Below are positions 1 through 7,226 of a DNA stretch of 64,000 nucleotides, one piece after another. Both the position numbers and the translations under genes were made by a program. The notes under the pieces were generated by a model that was not told the origin of the DNA, did not search any database, and worked only from the letters and a program-made list of their open reading frames with translations. The stretch's first letter is position 1; the number at the start of each line of letters is the position of its first letter. Source of the stretch: Nocardiopsis sp. CC223A (lineage in GTDB: Bacteria > Actinomycetota > Actinomycetes > Streptosporangiales > Streptosporangiaceae); the NCBI RefSeq assembly GCF_030766825.1, contig NZ_JASFDV010000026.1, forward strand, positions 1 to 64,000. The letters run 5' to 3'.

Positions 1-168
1 GAGCGCCCGGCGGTCGGGCAGCCCGAGTTTGCGCAGCAGGGAGGAGACGTGCGACTCGACGGTGCGCACGGAGATGAACAGCCGGGCGGCGATCTCCGCG
101 TTGCTGAGGTGTTCGCCGAGCAGGTCGAGCACTTCGGCCTCGCGGGCCGAGATTTCGGGGGTGGTCAC
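1..168 (-). CDS. LuxR-type HTH regulator, N-terminal fragment cut by window edge
   Basis: Reading leftward from a GTG at 168, 56 codons run off the window. They encode a complete LuxR-type helix-turn-helix: [20 protein letters not shown], then the recognition-helix segment [17 protein letters not shown]. The HTH therefore sits at the very N-terminus, unlike the usual C-terminal position in response regulators. In actinomycetes this arrangement is known from large regulators that carry an ATPase/TPR module after the HTH, so the missing part is probably long. It is transcribed divergently from the ArsR gene starting at 260, with about 90 bp between them. The ligand and targets cannot be inferred. 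Confidence 0.75.
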   Translation of the reverse strand, partial: MTTPEISAREAEVLDLLGEHLSNAEIAARLFISVRTVESHVSSLLRKLGLPDRRAL

Positions 169-223
169 CGGGTCATTATCGGGCCCGGCCTGACGGGGGC
201 CGGAATCCGCACCAGAACATTCC

Positions 224-253
224 TTGACAAGAATATTCTCCATGGAGAATAAT
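224..253 (+). promoter_or_regulatory. Leaderless promoter with 18-bp palindromic operator
   Basis: A -35 TTGACA (224-229) and a -10 AATAAT (248-253) are separated by 18 bp. Six bases later comes ATG 260, so the transcript is expected to be leaderless. The spacer and -10 carry a perfect 18-bp palindrome TATTCTCCATGGAGAATA (234-251), a good size for an ArsR dimer. Autorepression by the adjacent ArsR protein is inferred. Confidence 0.75.
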
Positions 254-259
254 TGGGTC

Positions 260-1072
260 ATGCACGAACGACTGGAGGCGCTGGGCGAGCCCGCCCGGCT
301 GCGCATCGCCCGCATCCTCGCGGAGCGCCCGCTGTCGGTGGGCGTGGTCGCCGAGCGGGCGGGGCTGCGCCAGCCGCAGGCGACCAAGCACCTGCAACGG
401 CTGGAGCGGGCGGGCCTGGTGGCCTCCCGCCGGACCGGCAACCGGCGCATCTACGCGCTGGAACCCGGACCACTGCGCGAACTGGCCGAGCTGCTCGACG
501 GACTGGCCGGGCAGGCCCGGGAGCACCGCGGGTCCTTCGACGCCTACGCCGCCTCGCTGGCCGCCGAGACGCGCGCCGCCGACCGGGACCGGTGGGCCGA
601 CGAGCGGGACTTCTCCTTCACGCGCGTGCTGAACGCGCCGCGGGAGACCGTGTGGCGCCACCTCACCGAGCCGCACCTGCTCGCCCGCTGGTGGACGCCG
701 GACGACCTGGTCGTCACCGAGGTCGCATTGGAGGCGCGGCCCGGCGGGCGGGCGGTGCTGGCCTACCGCGACGCCGCCGACCCCTCCGGCGCGGACGGCG
801 TCGTGGGCCGCGCCGAGGGGGTGGTGGACGAGGTCGTCCCGGGCGAGCGGATCGCCTTCCGGCTCTCCCCGCTGCTGCCCGGGGGCGGCACCGCGTTCAC
901 CGGCCACCACGGGTTCGGGCTCGACGACACCGAGGGCGGGACCCGGCTGCGCGTAGGGCTGCGGATCACCGACAGCACCGTGGCCTCCGCCGACTTCGTC
1001 GCGGGCATCGGCCTGGGCTGGGACCAGGCCCTGGACCGGCTCGCGGCCGCCGTCGCCGACGGCACCCGATGA
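260..1072 (+). CDS. ArsR-family regulator fused to SRPBCC (AHSA1-like) domain
   Basis: 270 residues. Residues 1-90 form an ArsR winged helix ([13 protein letters not shown], then the recognition region [18 protein letters not shown]). Residues about 110-265 form an AHSA1/SRPBCC fold ([29 protein letters not shown]). The SRPBCC half makes a hydrophobic cup, so a ligand-controlled repressor is likely. No ArsR metal-binding cysteine motif is visible, so it is probably not a metal sensor. ATG 260 is preferred over the upstream in-frame ATG 242 because the -10 element ends six bases before it and ATG 242 lies inside the operator. It ends 35 bp before, and is probably co-transcribed with, the DHFR-like reductase at 1108, a common ArsR-SRPBCC neighbour. 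Orthologous operons are often annotated as stress or detoxification loci. Confidence 0.9.
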   Translation: MHERLEALGEPARLRIARILAERPLSVGVVAERAGLRQPQATKHLQRLERAGLVASRRTGNRRIYALEPGPLRELAELLDGLAGQAREHRGSFDAYAASLAAETRAADRDRWADERDFSFTRVLNAPRETVWRHLTEPHLLARWWTPDDLVVTEVALEARPGGRAVLAYRDAADPSGADGVVGRAEGVVDEVVPGERIAFRLSPLLPGGGTAFTGHHGFGLDDTEGGTRLRVGLRITDSTVASADFVAGIGLGWDQALDRLAAAVADGTR

Positions 1073-1107
1073 ACCGACACACCTTCCGACACATCAGGGA
1101 GCAGGAC

Positions 1108-1707
1108 ATGACCGAGAACACCGGCCGCAGGGTCGTCACCAACATCAGCCTCACCCTCGACGGACGGTACTGCGGGCCCGGCGGGCCACAGGACATGGGG
1201 TGGGTGATGCCCTACGCGGTGACCGACGTCGGCCGCGACCACCTGACGGACCTGTGGCGGACCGCCACCACGGCGCTGCTGGGGCGGGTCAACGCCGAGG
1301 GGTTCATGGGCTACTGGCCGCCGGTGGCCCACGACGAGGCGGCCGACCCCCGCGACCGGGGGTTCGCGGACTGGCTCGCGAACACCGAGAAGGTGGTGCT
1401 CTCCGGCACCCTGTCCGAGGTCCCCTGGGAGCGCACGCGGATCGAGGACGCGCCCGCGGCCGAGGTGGTCGACAAGCTCAGGGCGGAGGAGGGCGGGGAC
1501 ATCCTCGTGCTGTCGAGCGCGAGCGTCATCAAGGCGCTGCTCGCCGCCGACCGGGTCGACCGGATGGCGCTGATGGTCTTCCCCGAGTTCGTCGGCGGTG
1601 GACCGCGGCTGTTCGAGGACGGCCTGCCCGCGGGTAAGTGGGGGCTGGCCTCCCAGTCCGCCGGTGAGCACGGAGCGCTCTCCCTGGTCTACGACCGCCT
1701 GCGTTGA
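1108..1707 (+). CDS. Dihydrofolate reductase-family (RibD C-terminal-like) protein
   Basis: 199 residues with a single RibD_C/DHFR-like fold. The N-terminal strand VVTNISLTLDGRYCGPGG, the central LLGRVNAEGFMGYWP and the nucleotide-binding segment GGDILVLSSASVIKALL are family hallmarks. This lineage is distinct from true FolA. Members are NAD(P)H-dependent reductases of mostly unknown substrate. ATG 1108 has AGGGAG six bases upstream. An in-frame ATG at 1069 overlaps the ArsR stop (ATGA) and would add 13 residues, but its N-terminus is less family-like. The likely operon with the ArsR-SRPBCC regulator suggests it is the main target of that repressor. Confidence 0.85.
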   Translation: MTENTGRRVVTNISLTLDGRYCGPGGPQDMGWVMPYAVTDVGRDHLTDLWRTATTALLGRVNAEGFMGYWPPVAHDEAADPRDRGFADWLANTEKVVLSGTLSEVPWERTRIEDAPAAEVVDKLRAEEGGDILVLSSASVIKALLAADRVDRMALMVFPEFVGGGPRLFEDGLPAGKWGLASQSAGEHGALSLVYDRLR

Positions 1708-1805
1708 ACCGGTCCGCACCCCGGGCTCCGGGGCCAGCGGGCGACCCGGTCGAGGAGGGGTGCCCCTCGACCGGGTGTGCCGCTTCCGCGGAGGCGTTCG
1801 GGCGG

Positions 1806-2216
1806 TCAGTCCAGCAGGGCGGTGGCCTCCAGCTCGACGAGCACGTCGGGCTCGAAGAGATGGTCCACGCCGATGAGCGAGGCCGGGGGCATCGGCTGCG
1901 GCAGGCCCAGCTCCGCCGCCGCCTTCTCGACGCCCTCCATGAAGGCGCCGATCTTCTCCGGCTTCCAGTCGGTGACGTAGAAGGTCAGGCGCAGGACGTC
2001 GGCGAAGGTCGCCCCCGCACCGGCCAGGCCGGTGGCGGTGTTGCGCAGGACGTGGGCGACCTGCCCGGCGAGGTCGCCGGGAGCCAGCGGGGAGCCGTCG
2101 GCGGCACGGGCGACCTGGCCGCTGACGTGCACGTGCCGGGTGCCGGTCCCGACGGCGACGTGGTGGTAGGGGGCGGGCTGCATCATGCCCTCGGGGGTGA
2201 AGTGGCGGACGGTCAT
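1806..2216 (-). CDS. RidA/YjgF-family enamine/imine deaminase-like protein
   Basis: 136 residues, typical for the Rid superfamily, with HVHVSGQVARAADGSP, the central DVLRLTFYVTD and a trimer-interface C-terminus. Rid proteins hydrolyse reactive 2-aminoacrylate-type enamines or act in specialised deamination. Only RidA proper has a proven housekeeping role, and this sequence looks like one of the divergent subfamilies. It is transcribed divergently from an HxlR regulator at 2299, with a palindromic element between them, so it is probably that regulator's target. CAT 2214-2216 gives MTVRHFTPEG, preceded by the ribosome site GAGGAGAC. Confidence 0.85.
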   Translation of the reverse strand: MTVRHFTPEGMMQPAPYHHVAVGTGTRHVHVSGQVARAADGSPLAPGDLAGQVAHVLRNTATGLAGAGATFADVLRLTFYVTDWKPEKIGAFMEGVEKAAAELGLPQPMPPASLIGVDHLFEPDVLVELEATALLD

Positions 2217-2244
2217 GGCGGTCTCCTCGTGACGGGTGCCGAAG

Positions 2245-2285
2245 TGGTTTACCCTTGGTACCTGGTAGCCAAAGGAAACTTCAAC
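2245..2285. promoter_or_regulatory. Divergent operator region between RidA-like and HxlR genes
   Basis: The short divergent spacer contains CCTTGGTACC followed by GGTAGCCAAAGG (2253-2274): an interrupted inverted repeat CCTTGG / CCAAAGG around a GGTACC palindrome. HxlR proteins commonly bind such divergent sites, so joint repression of both genes is likely. The exact -35/-10 boxes are ambiguous. Confidence 0.5.
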
Positions 2286-2298
2286 GAGACCAGGTGTC

Positions 2299-2676
2299 AT
2301 GCCGGATACCGACCCCCGGGCCCACGACGCCCTGGAGATCACCGCACCCCACCGCGAACTCCTGGACCAGGTCCTGGACAAGTGGTCGCTGGAGGTGCTC
2401 GCCGTGCTGTGCGAGCGCCCGTCCCGGTTCAACGAGCTGCGCCGCGCGATCCCGGCGGTGACCCAGAAGTCGCTCACCGCCACCCTGCGCCGGCTGGAGC
2501 GCAACGGCATCGTGGAGCGGGAGGTGGTCACGACCCGACCGGTGGCCGTGGAGTACCGGATCACTCCGCTGGGCAAGTCGATGCGGGGACCGGTGGACGT
2601 GCTGCTCGACTGGATCGGTGAGCACACCCCCGAGATCGAACGGGCCCGCGACCGTTTCGACGACGCCGAGGAGTGA
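2299..2676 (+). CDS. HxlR-family winged-helix transcriptional regulator
   Basis: 125 residues, full length for the family. The HxlR core is clear: LDQVLDKWSLEVLAVL, the recognition region RFNELRRAIPAVTQKSLTATLR and the wing VEREVVTTRPVAVEYRITPL. The usual N-terminal cysteine of redox-sensing HxlR proteins (as in HypR) is absent near the start; the only Cys lies in VLCERPS at about residue 39, so redox sensing is possible but unproven. Divergent from the RidA-like gene. An AGGTG ribosome site lies just before ATG 2299. Confidence 0.9.
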   Translation: MPDTDPRAHDALEITAPHRELLDQVLDKWSLEVLAVLCERPSRFNELRRAIPAVTQKSLTATLRRLERNGIVEREVVTTRPVAVEYRITPLGKSMRGPVDVLLDWIGEHTPEIERARDRFDDAEE

Positions 2677-2865
2677 AGACCGGAAGAACCGTGGGGGGTG
2701 AGGGTCGCTCAGCCCTCCTGATCGGTGAGTGAGCCCGGTCCGAAGCGATCCCCTGTGGCCGTCGGACTGCATCGCCGGAGCCTGTTCGGCATCAACGATC
2801 TAGGCGCTCCGGCCCTGCCCGGGTATCGTCGTGCCCCCACCCCCCAGCGCGCCTTTGGAGGATGC

Positions 2866-3105
2866 GTGAGCACCTGTAGCACCTGCGGACGCGGCAAGAC
2901 CGACGGAGAGTGCGGCTACTGCCTGGGACGGGCGATGGGAGCCGAGATCCAGCGGCGCAAGTACGAGGCCGAGCGCGACTACTACGCGGCCGGAACGGGC
3001 GAGAACCGCCGTGGCAGCAGCGGCGGCGGGTGCGCCCTGCTGCTCCTGGCCGCCGCCGCGTCCCCGCTGGCCGCCGAGGCCGCCCGGATCCTCCTGCACG
3101 CCTGA
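2866..3105 (+). CDS. Small Cys-rich protein with hydrophobic C-terminus, unknown
   Basis: 79 residues starting at GTG 2866, four bases after GGAGG. The frame stays open further upstream, but without a better start. Residues 1-22 contain CSTCGRGKTDGECGYC: two CxxC pairs that look like a zinc knuckle or rubredoxin-like ribbon. A charged middle (IQRRKYEAERDYYAAG) follows, then a Gly/Ser hinge and a hydrophobic tail (CALLLLAAAASPLAAEAA), long enough for one membrane helix. I do not recognise the family. It may be a membrane-tethered metal-binding protein. It stands alone between the HxlR gene and the DUF397 locus. Confidence 0.6.
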   Translation: MSTCSTCGRGKTDGECGYCLGRAMGAEIQRRKYEAERDYYAAGTGENRRGSSGGGCALLLLAAAASPLAAEAARILLHA

Positions 3106-3282
3106 ACCAGCGGCACACGGCCTCCTTCCCGCCCACCGCGCCACCGCCTCGTCCCGGCCTCGGGCAAGCTGACGGCGGGCCCTGCCCCGACGGCTCGTTG
3201 CGGTCGCCCGCGTCCTGGAGGCCGCCACCGCGCGAACCCCCACGGTTTTTTCCGGTCTCCGGAGTGACCCCGGCATGACGAG

Positions 3283-3309
3283 ACCCCCGGTGCCGTTCGC
3301 TCCGGGGGC
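3283..3309 (-). terminator. Hairpin terminator downstream of the DUF397 gene
   Basis: CCCCCGG (3284-3290) and CCGGGGG (3302-3308) form a GC-rich stem 25 bases beyond the DUF397 stop. A T-run (TTTTTT, 3245-3250) lies further on, but it is T-rich on the + strand and so not a U tract for the leftward transcript. Confidence 0.5.
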
Positions 3310-3333
3310 CGTTCGTGTCCGCGAGTGGGGGTG

Positions 3334-3498
3334 TCAGCGCTCGGCGCGCAGCAGCGCCGCCCATTCGGCGGCGGGGAAGCTCAACGTCGCCTCGTCCCGG
3401 TGCCGCGTGTCGCGGACGTCCGCCCCGGTCCCGTGTTCGCGCACTTCAACGCAATTGGAACCCGAAGTGCTGTAACTCGACTTGTGCCAGTCACTCAC
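3334..3498 (-). CDS. DUF397 domain protein
   Basis: 54 residues, a complete DUF397 protein: the opening WHKSSYSTSGSNCVEVRE, the central VRDTR and the closing FPAAEWAALLRAER are the family signature. DUF397 proteins in actinomycetes are encoded beside XRE/DUF5753 regulators and some act as their small antagonists (the Scr1/Scr2 and BldB-neighbourhood type). The GTG start overlaps the stop of the XRE gene (GTGA), indicating translational coupling. No enzymatic role is expected. Confidence 0.9.
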   Translation of the reverse strand: MSDWHKSSYSTSGSNCVEVREHGTGADVRDTRHRDEATLSFPAAEWAALLRAER

Positions 3499-4265
3499 AG
3501 TAGCTCTTCCAATGTCTTTCGCGACTGCTTGGCGGGAAGCGCACTTCCGAGAGCGGACTTCACCAGGCCTTCGAGCCGGACGTAACTCTTCCTGTCCTCA
3601 TAGAGCGTAGCCCCGTCGACATGGTCGGCCACCGCCGCCCGGCCCCCGTCCCGGAGGTGGAACATCAACAGGTGGGAGACCACGCCCATCAACACCGTGC
3701 CCTCGGGGACCAGGTGGATCGATATCCGGTCGGACTCGGACAATTCGAGAAGCCTGGTCGCCTGTTCGGAACGCACGGCATCAGGTACACAGGTCAACGC
3801 CGTCACGGGGAACACGGCGGTCACCAATGGATTGTTCGAGGAACGCAGGCGTTCGAGGCGCGACGTCCGCAACGCGATCAGCTTGCCGATCTCCTCCGGC
3901 GTCCCCTGGTGGAGACCTTCCCGGAAGACCTCATGCGCATACAGCGGGGATTGCAACAGGCCCGGAACCAGCAGCGGAGAGATCAACTCGATCAGGTGAG
4001 CGACCTCCTCCAGCCGTGAAACATTGCGCATCCACGGAGGAAAGCGGACGGAGGTCAACAACTCCCAGTTCGAGACCACACGACCGTTGGCTCGCAACCC
4101 CTGGTCGACCTTCACCACGTCCGCGCGAGCCGGATCGACGTGGTTGTTCTCCCAGCGGGACAGCGTTGACGGAGCGAGCCCCGAAGCCTTCGACAGGCTG
4201 CGCAGGGTCAGACCAGCCGATTCGCGCTCTTCACGGAGATAATCACCGAATGTCTGTTCCTGCAT
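3495..4265 (-). CDS. XRE-family HTH regulator with DUF5753 (Scr1-like)
   Basis: 256 residues. The N-terminal Cro/C1 helix-turn-helix (FGDYLREERESAGLTLRSLS, then GLAPSTLSRWENNH) is followed by the DUF5753 ligand/partner domain, recognised by LLVPGLLQSPLYAHEVFREG, the RTSRLERL segment and the C-terminal EDRKSYVRLEGLVKSALG. ATG 4265 is chosen because AAGGAG lies seven bases upstream; the in-frame ATG at 4286 has no ribosome site. The following DUF397 gene overlaps by four bases, forming the usual regulator/partner pair. Its control target may include the divergent unknown gene at 4385. Codon use is noticeably less GC-biased than in neighbouring enzymes, as is common for these genes. Confidence 0.9.
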   Translation of the reverse strand: MQEQTFGDYLREERESAGLTLRSLSKASGLAPSTLSRWENNHVDPARADVVKVDQGLRANGRVVSNWELLTSVRFPPWMRNVSRLEEVAHLIELISPLLVPGLLQSPLYAHEVFREGLHQGTPEEIGKLIALRTSRLERLRSSNNPLVTAVFPVTALTCVPDAVRSEQATRLLELSESDRISIHLVPEGTVLMGVVSHLLMFHLRDGGRAAVADHVDGATLYEDRKSYVRLEGLVKSALGSALPAKQSRKTLEELL

Positions 4266-4384
4266 GTGCTCCTTGTGTTCTTTCATGGTCCCGAAGGTAG
4301 CGAGGCGGTTGCCGAAGAAACCATGTCCTGCGCGATACAACCCGCTTGCTCAACAACACCGGGGTTCCCGCGCACCCTGGAATC

Positions 4385-4732
4385 ATGAGCACACAAGAAA
4401 ACCCTCTCTCGCAGAGGACGGAAACCGGGACCCTACGCGCCAAGCTCGCCATCGCCGTTGACCACTTTCAGCGTCGGCGACTCGACATGCGGCAGGACTG
4501 GTACCGGTTCCCGTGGACGTGCGGTCCCGAGACGGAGCCCTGCCTGATCGGTCCCCCATACCTGGGGAACGTCATCATCGGGGTGACCGCCGACGGCATG
4601 TACACCTTCGAGTCCCATTCCGGAATCTGGGAGGACGTCCACCCCGCCTACCCCGAATTCCTGGTGGACGCCGTCATAGAGGCATGCGCCGGAAAAGTGT
4701 TCCCACTGCCCCGCCGAAATGCCCGCCGATAA
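4385..4732 (+). CDS. Hypothetical protein divergent from XRE/DUF397 pair
   Basis: 115 residues with no domain I recognise. The N-terminus is Ser/Thr-rich, followed by an amphipathic helix (LRAKLAIAVDHFQRRRLDMR). The core has Trp and Cys (WYRFPWTCGPETEPCLIGPP) and a compact beta-rich stretch (NVIIGVTADGMYTFESHSGI). The tail VFPLPRRNARR is basic. It lies divergently from the Scr1-like regulator, with about 120 bp between starts, and so may be one of its targets. ATG 4385 begins the first plausible start; no strong ribosome site precedes it. Lower third-position GC than surrounding genes fits the XRE neighbour and a possible shared acquisition. Confidence 0.65.
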   Translation: MSTQENPLSQRTETGTLRAKLAIAVDHFQRRRLDMRQDWYRFPWTCGPETEPCLIGPPYLGNVIIGVTADGMYTFESHSGIWEDVHPAYPEFLVDAVIEACAGKVFPLPRRNARR

Positions 4733-4885
4733 AGGCACGGAAGGGGCTCTTCGCCGTGAGCGGGAGCAAAACCCGCGGGTATTCCCGGGGGCGGGTCGAA
4801 TGCCCCGACCGCGCGGCGAGAAACCCGGCGCGACCGGGCCTCGCGCACGCGGCCGTCCCGCGCTGACGTCACCGCATGCGGACCG

Positions 4886-4939
4886 GCCCCGGCCCCTCCC
4901 CGCGGATTCCCGAACGTGGCCCGCGGGAGGGGCCGGGGC
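4886..4939 (+). terminator. Strong hairpin terminator in the 4733-5063 gap
   Basis: GCCCCGGCCCCTCCC (4886-4900) pairs perfectly with GGGAGGGGCCGGGGC (4925-4939), a 15-bp stem with a 24-nt loop. It follows the unknown gene ending at 4732. Nothing else convincing is visible in this 331-bp interval apart from the promoter space of the gene at 5064. Confidence 0.75.
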
Positions 4940-5063
4940 TACTGTGTCCGGGGACGTTGCCCGCCCTGCCCGTGTCGGCCGCGGAGAGCGCCCGAGTACG
5001 TGATGGCCAACGGCGACACCGCCGGGTTCCGACACGATCACACGTCCGAATGGGAGCGATGCG

Positions 5064-5546
5064 ATGCGTGCGACCGATGCCCCCGATGGGTCCGTGACCC
5101 TGAGCTTGTCGCAGGCCGAGGCGACGGTTCTCCACGAACCGATCGCCTTCGCGGAGTTCGCGTACGACCCGACCTCGGTCGAATCGGAGAGACCGGTCGA
5201 GCAGAAGGTGCTGTCCGACGTACAGCAGGTGCTCGCACCGCTCATCTCCGGACTCGGCACTGACGGCTACCAGGCCGTGATGAACAGCGCTTACGCCGCC
5301 ATCGACCCCGGCCCCTTTCAGACCCCCCGGCCACGCGGCACGGAAGAGGACCATGCGATGGACGCGCGCGCAGTCGCCCGTGAACTCACCGCTGTGATCG
5401 CGGATGAGATCGAGGCGCAATTCGGGGTGCGCCGCCCGGTCGGTGAGATGCCTGATCTGATCGCCGACGCGATCATGGACGCCTTCCGTGTCAAGCGCGT
5501 CGACCAGGCGGCCGACCGCCCGTCGGCCGACCCGGGGTGCCGCTAA
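5064..5546 (+). CDS. Hypothetical actinobacterial protein
   Basis: 160 residues with no enzyme or DNA-binding motif. It looks two-part. Residues 1-85 have a beta-start (GSVTLSLSQAEATVLHEPIA) and a helical LSDVQQVLAPLIS. Residues about 98-148 form an Ala-rich helical unit (MDARAVARELTAVIADEIEA, MPDLIADAIMDAFRV). The second unit begins with an internal Met and could be a separate domain joined by a Pro-rich linker. GGGAG lies upstream of ATG 5064. Codon bias is normal for the window, so the gene is real, but its function is unknown. Confidence 0.6.
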   Translation: MRATDAPDGSVTLSLSQAEATVLHEPIAFAEFAYDPTSVESERPVEQKVLSDVQQVLAPLISGLGTDGYQAVMNSAYAAIDPGPFQTPRPRGTEEDHAMDARAVARELTAVIADEIEAQFGVRRPVGEMPDLIADAIMDAFRVKRVDQAADRPSADPGCR

Positions 5547-5817
5547 CGAACCAGGCACCGGTCGCGAACGGCGGTGACGCTCCTGGCCAGCCCGGCGGAC
5601 GGGGTGAGAGCCACGTTCTCGACGCTCGTCGGTGTCGAGAAACGTTCGTCGGATGGACACCCACAGGGGCGCACACCCGGTCACATGCACCACGGAGAGT
5701 GCTACCGGCGAAACCTGGACCGATCAGTCCCGGAGGCCCCCTCGGTTGTCGGTGCCCGCACGTCGGGGCGGCGGAAAACCACTGGCCCCGGGGCCCGTCC
5801 TGGCCGATCATGCCCGG

Positions 5818-6582
5818 ATGGTCGATCGACACTTCTCCGAACCGGACCTGGCCGATCTCTACGACTACTTCAACCCCTGGGGCTCCACACCCCAGGACGA
5901 GTTCTACCTCGATCTGGTCCTACGCTCCCACGCCGTGCTGGACGTGGGCTGCGGGACGGGCAAGATCCAACGGGTGGCCCGCGAGCGGGGACATACCGGA
6001 CGCCTGGTGGGCCTGGACCCGGCCGCGGCGATGCTGGAGGTCGGCCGCCGCGACCGCGAGGACATCGAGTGGATCCACGGCGACCTGCTCGCCGGCCCCT
6101 ACGACGACCCCGGCCACGGCCCGTTCGCCGGGGCGTTCGACCTGGTGATGATGTCCGGGCACGCCTTCCAGGTGTTCACCTCCGACGAGGAGCTGCGCGC
6201 CGTCCTGGCGGCGGTGCGGCGGGCGCTGGTGCCGGGGGGACGGTTCGCCTTCGAGACCCGCAACCCCGCCGTCCGGGGCTGGGAGTCCTGGAACCCCGAG
6301 CGGGTACGCACCGTGCAGGGCCCCGGCGGGCGCCGGGCCACCTCCGTGCACCGGCTGCGGGAGGTGCGCGGCGACCTGGTGACCTTCACCTCCGACTACA
6401 CCCTGGAGGGCTGGGCCGAGCCCGTGGTCAGCCGCAGCACCCTGCGGTTCCCGGACCCCGGGCCCCTGGACCGCTTCCTGGCGCAGGCCGGGCTCACCGT
6501 GGACGAGCGATACGGCTACTGGGACCGCACCCCGCTGACCGCGACCAGCACGGAGATCATCACCCTCGCCAGGCCGGCCTGA
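5818..6582 (+). CDS. Class I SAM-dependent methyltransferase
   Basis: 254 residues. Motif I is VLDVGCGTGKIQRVARERGH, followed by the acidic loop GLDPAAAMLEVGRR and the motif IV region FDLVMMSGHAFQVF; the GMSGHAFQ-type element is typical of a large uncharacterised class of small-molecule methyltransferases. The frame is open 62 codons upstream, but that stretch is Arg/Pro-rich, so ATG 5818 (MVDRHFSEPD) is preferred. The gene stands alone, with a terminator at 6655-6689. The substrate cannot be predicted. Confidence 0.85.
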   Translation: MVDRHFSEPDLADLYDYFNPWGSTPQDEFYLDLVLRSHAVLDVGCGTGKIQRVARERGHTGRLVGLDPAAAMLEVGRRDREDIEWIHGDLLAGPYDDPGHGPFAGAFDLVMMSGHAFQVFTSDEELRAVLAAVRRALVPGGRFAFETRNPAVRGWESWNPERVRTVQGPGGRRATSVHRLREVRGDLVTFTSDYTLEGWAEPVVSRSTLRFPDPGPLDRFLAQAGLTVDERYGYWDRTPLTATSTEIITLARPA

Positions 6583-6654
6583 CCCGTGCCCTCCGCGTGC
6601 GGTCCCCGGCCTGTTTCCGGCTCCGGGGACCGGATGCGGCCCGGACACGAAGAA

Positions 6655-6689
6655 CCGGTCCTGCGCAACGGCCCGTTGCGCGGGACCGG
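6655..6689. terminator. 16-bp hairpin terminator, probably bidirectional
   Basis: CCGGTCCTGCGCAACG (6655-6670), loop GCC, CGTTGCGCGGGACCGG (6674-6689): a 16-bp stem with a single G.T-type pair, followed by TTTCTCG. It terminates the methyltransferase transcript. The rest of 6583-6989 shows only GC-rich non-coding sequence with short inverted repeats. Confidence 0.75.
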
Positions 6690-6989
6690 GTCCGGTTTCT
6701 CGACCTCGGCCGAGGAGTGGCGGACTCGGCGACACCTCGCCCGCAGAGGCGGCCGAACTCGCGCGGCCGGCCGAGCAGCTCGGTGCCCGTACCCGGGCCC
6801 GGCAGACGGCGAACGGCCGCGCCTCCCCCTCCCCCGCCCGCCGGGCCGTGCGCGCCGCCCCGGGCAACGCTGCCTGGCGCGGCTGCGGGAGGTCTCCCCG
6901 ACGAGGTCGATACGGCCTTCCCGGAGGCCGGTCCGCACGCCGGCGCCCCGTGCCGCGCTCCACAGCACACCCTGCGACCATGGCCGCAC

Positions 6990-7137
6990 AGCCCCGACCT
7001 CCCGGGCGGACCGGGAAGGGGTGCGGGCCGTCGGCGGGGGCGTCCTCGCCGCCCAGGCCGGGGATGATCCCGCAGGAGGTCAGCAGCAGGCTCAACGCCG
7101 TGGCGGCGCAGGTCGTCGCGAGCACTCGTGCGGTCAT
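6990..7137 (-). pseudogene. Truncated lipoprotein remnant
   Basis: Reading leftward from ATG 7137, the frame begins with a perfect lipoprotein signal: MTARVLATTCAATALSLLLT, then the lipobox LTSC and GIIPGLGG. Third-position GC is near 100 percent for about 47 codons. It then collapses into Arg/Pro-rich low-complexity sequence that runs antisense into the methyltransferase gene (to 5920). I read this as the 5-prime end of a secreted lipoprotein gene whose remainder has been lost. A genuinely short lipoprotein ending at an unrecognised frameshift is the alternative. It lies downstream of the LAL regulator on the same strand. Confidence 0.45.
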
Positions 7138-7226
7138 CGGGTGCGGTCTCCTCGGGGGCGCGGCACCGCCGTGCCGGTTCCGGGGAGTGCGGGCCCGGGG
7201 GCGGTGCGGGCTGCTCTGTCGGGGGG

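Noticed and set aside
3245-3250. TTTTTT as an intrinsic terminator tail
   Set aside because: It faces the wrong way for the leftward DUF397 transcript and no stem directly precedes it on the + strand.
5920-6989. Continuation of the lipoprotein frame
   Set aside because: It loses codon bias and runs antisense to the methyltransferase, so I keep only the first 148 bp as a remnant.
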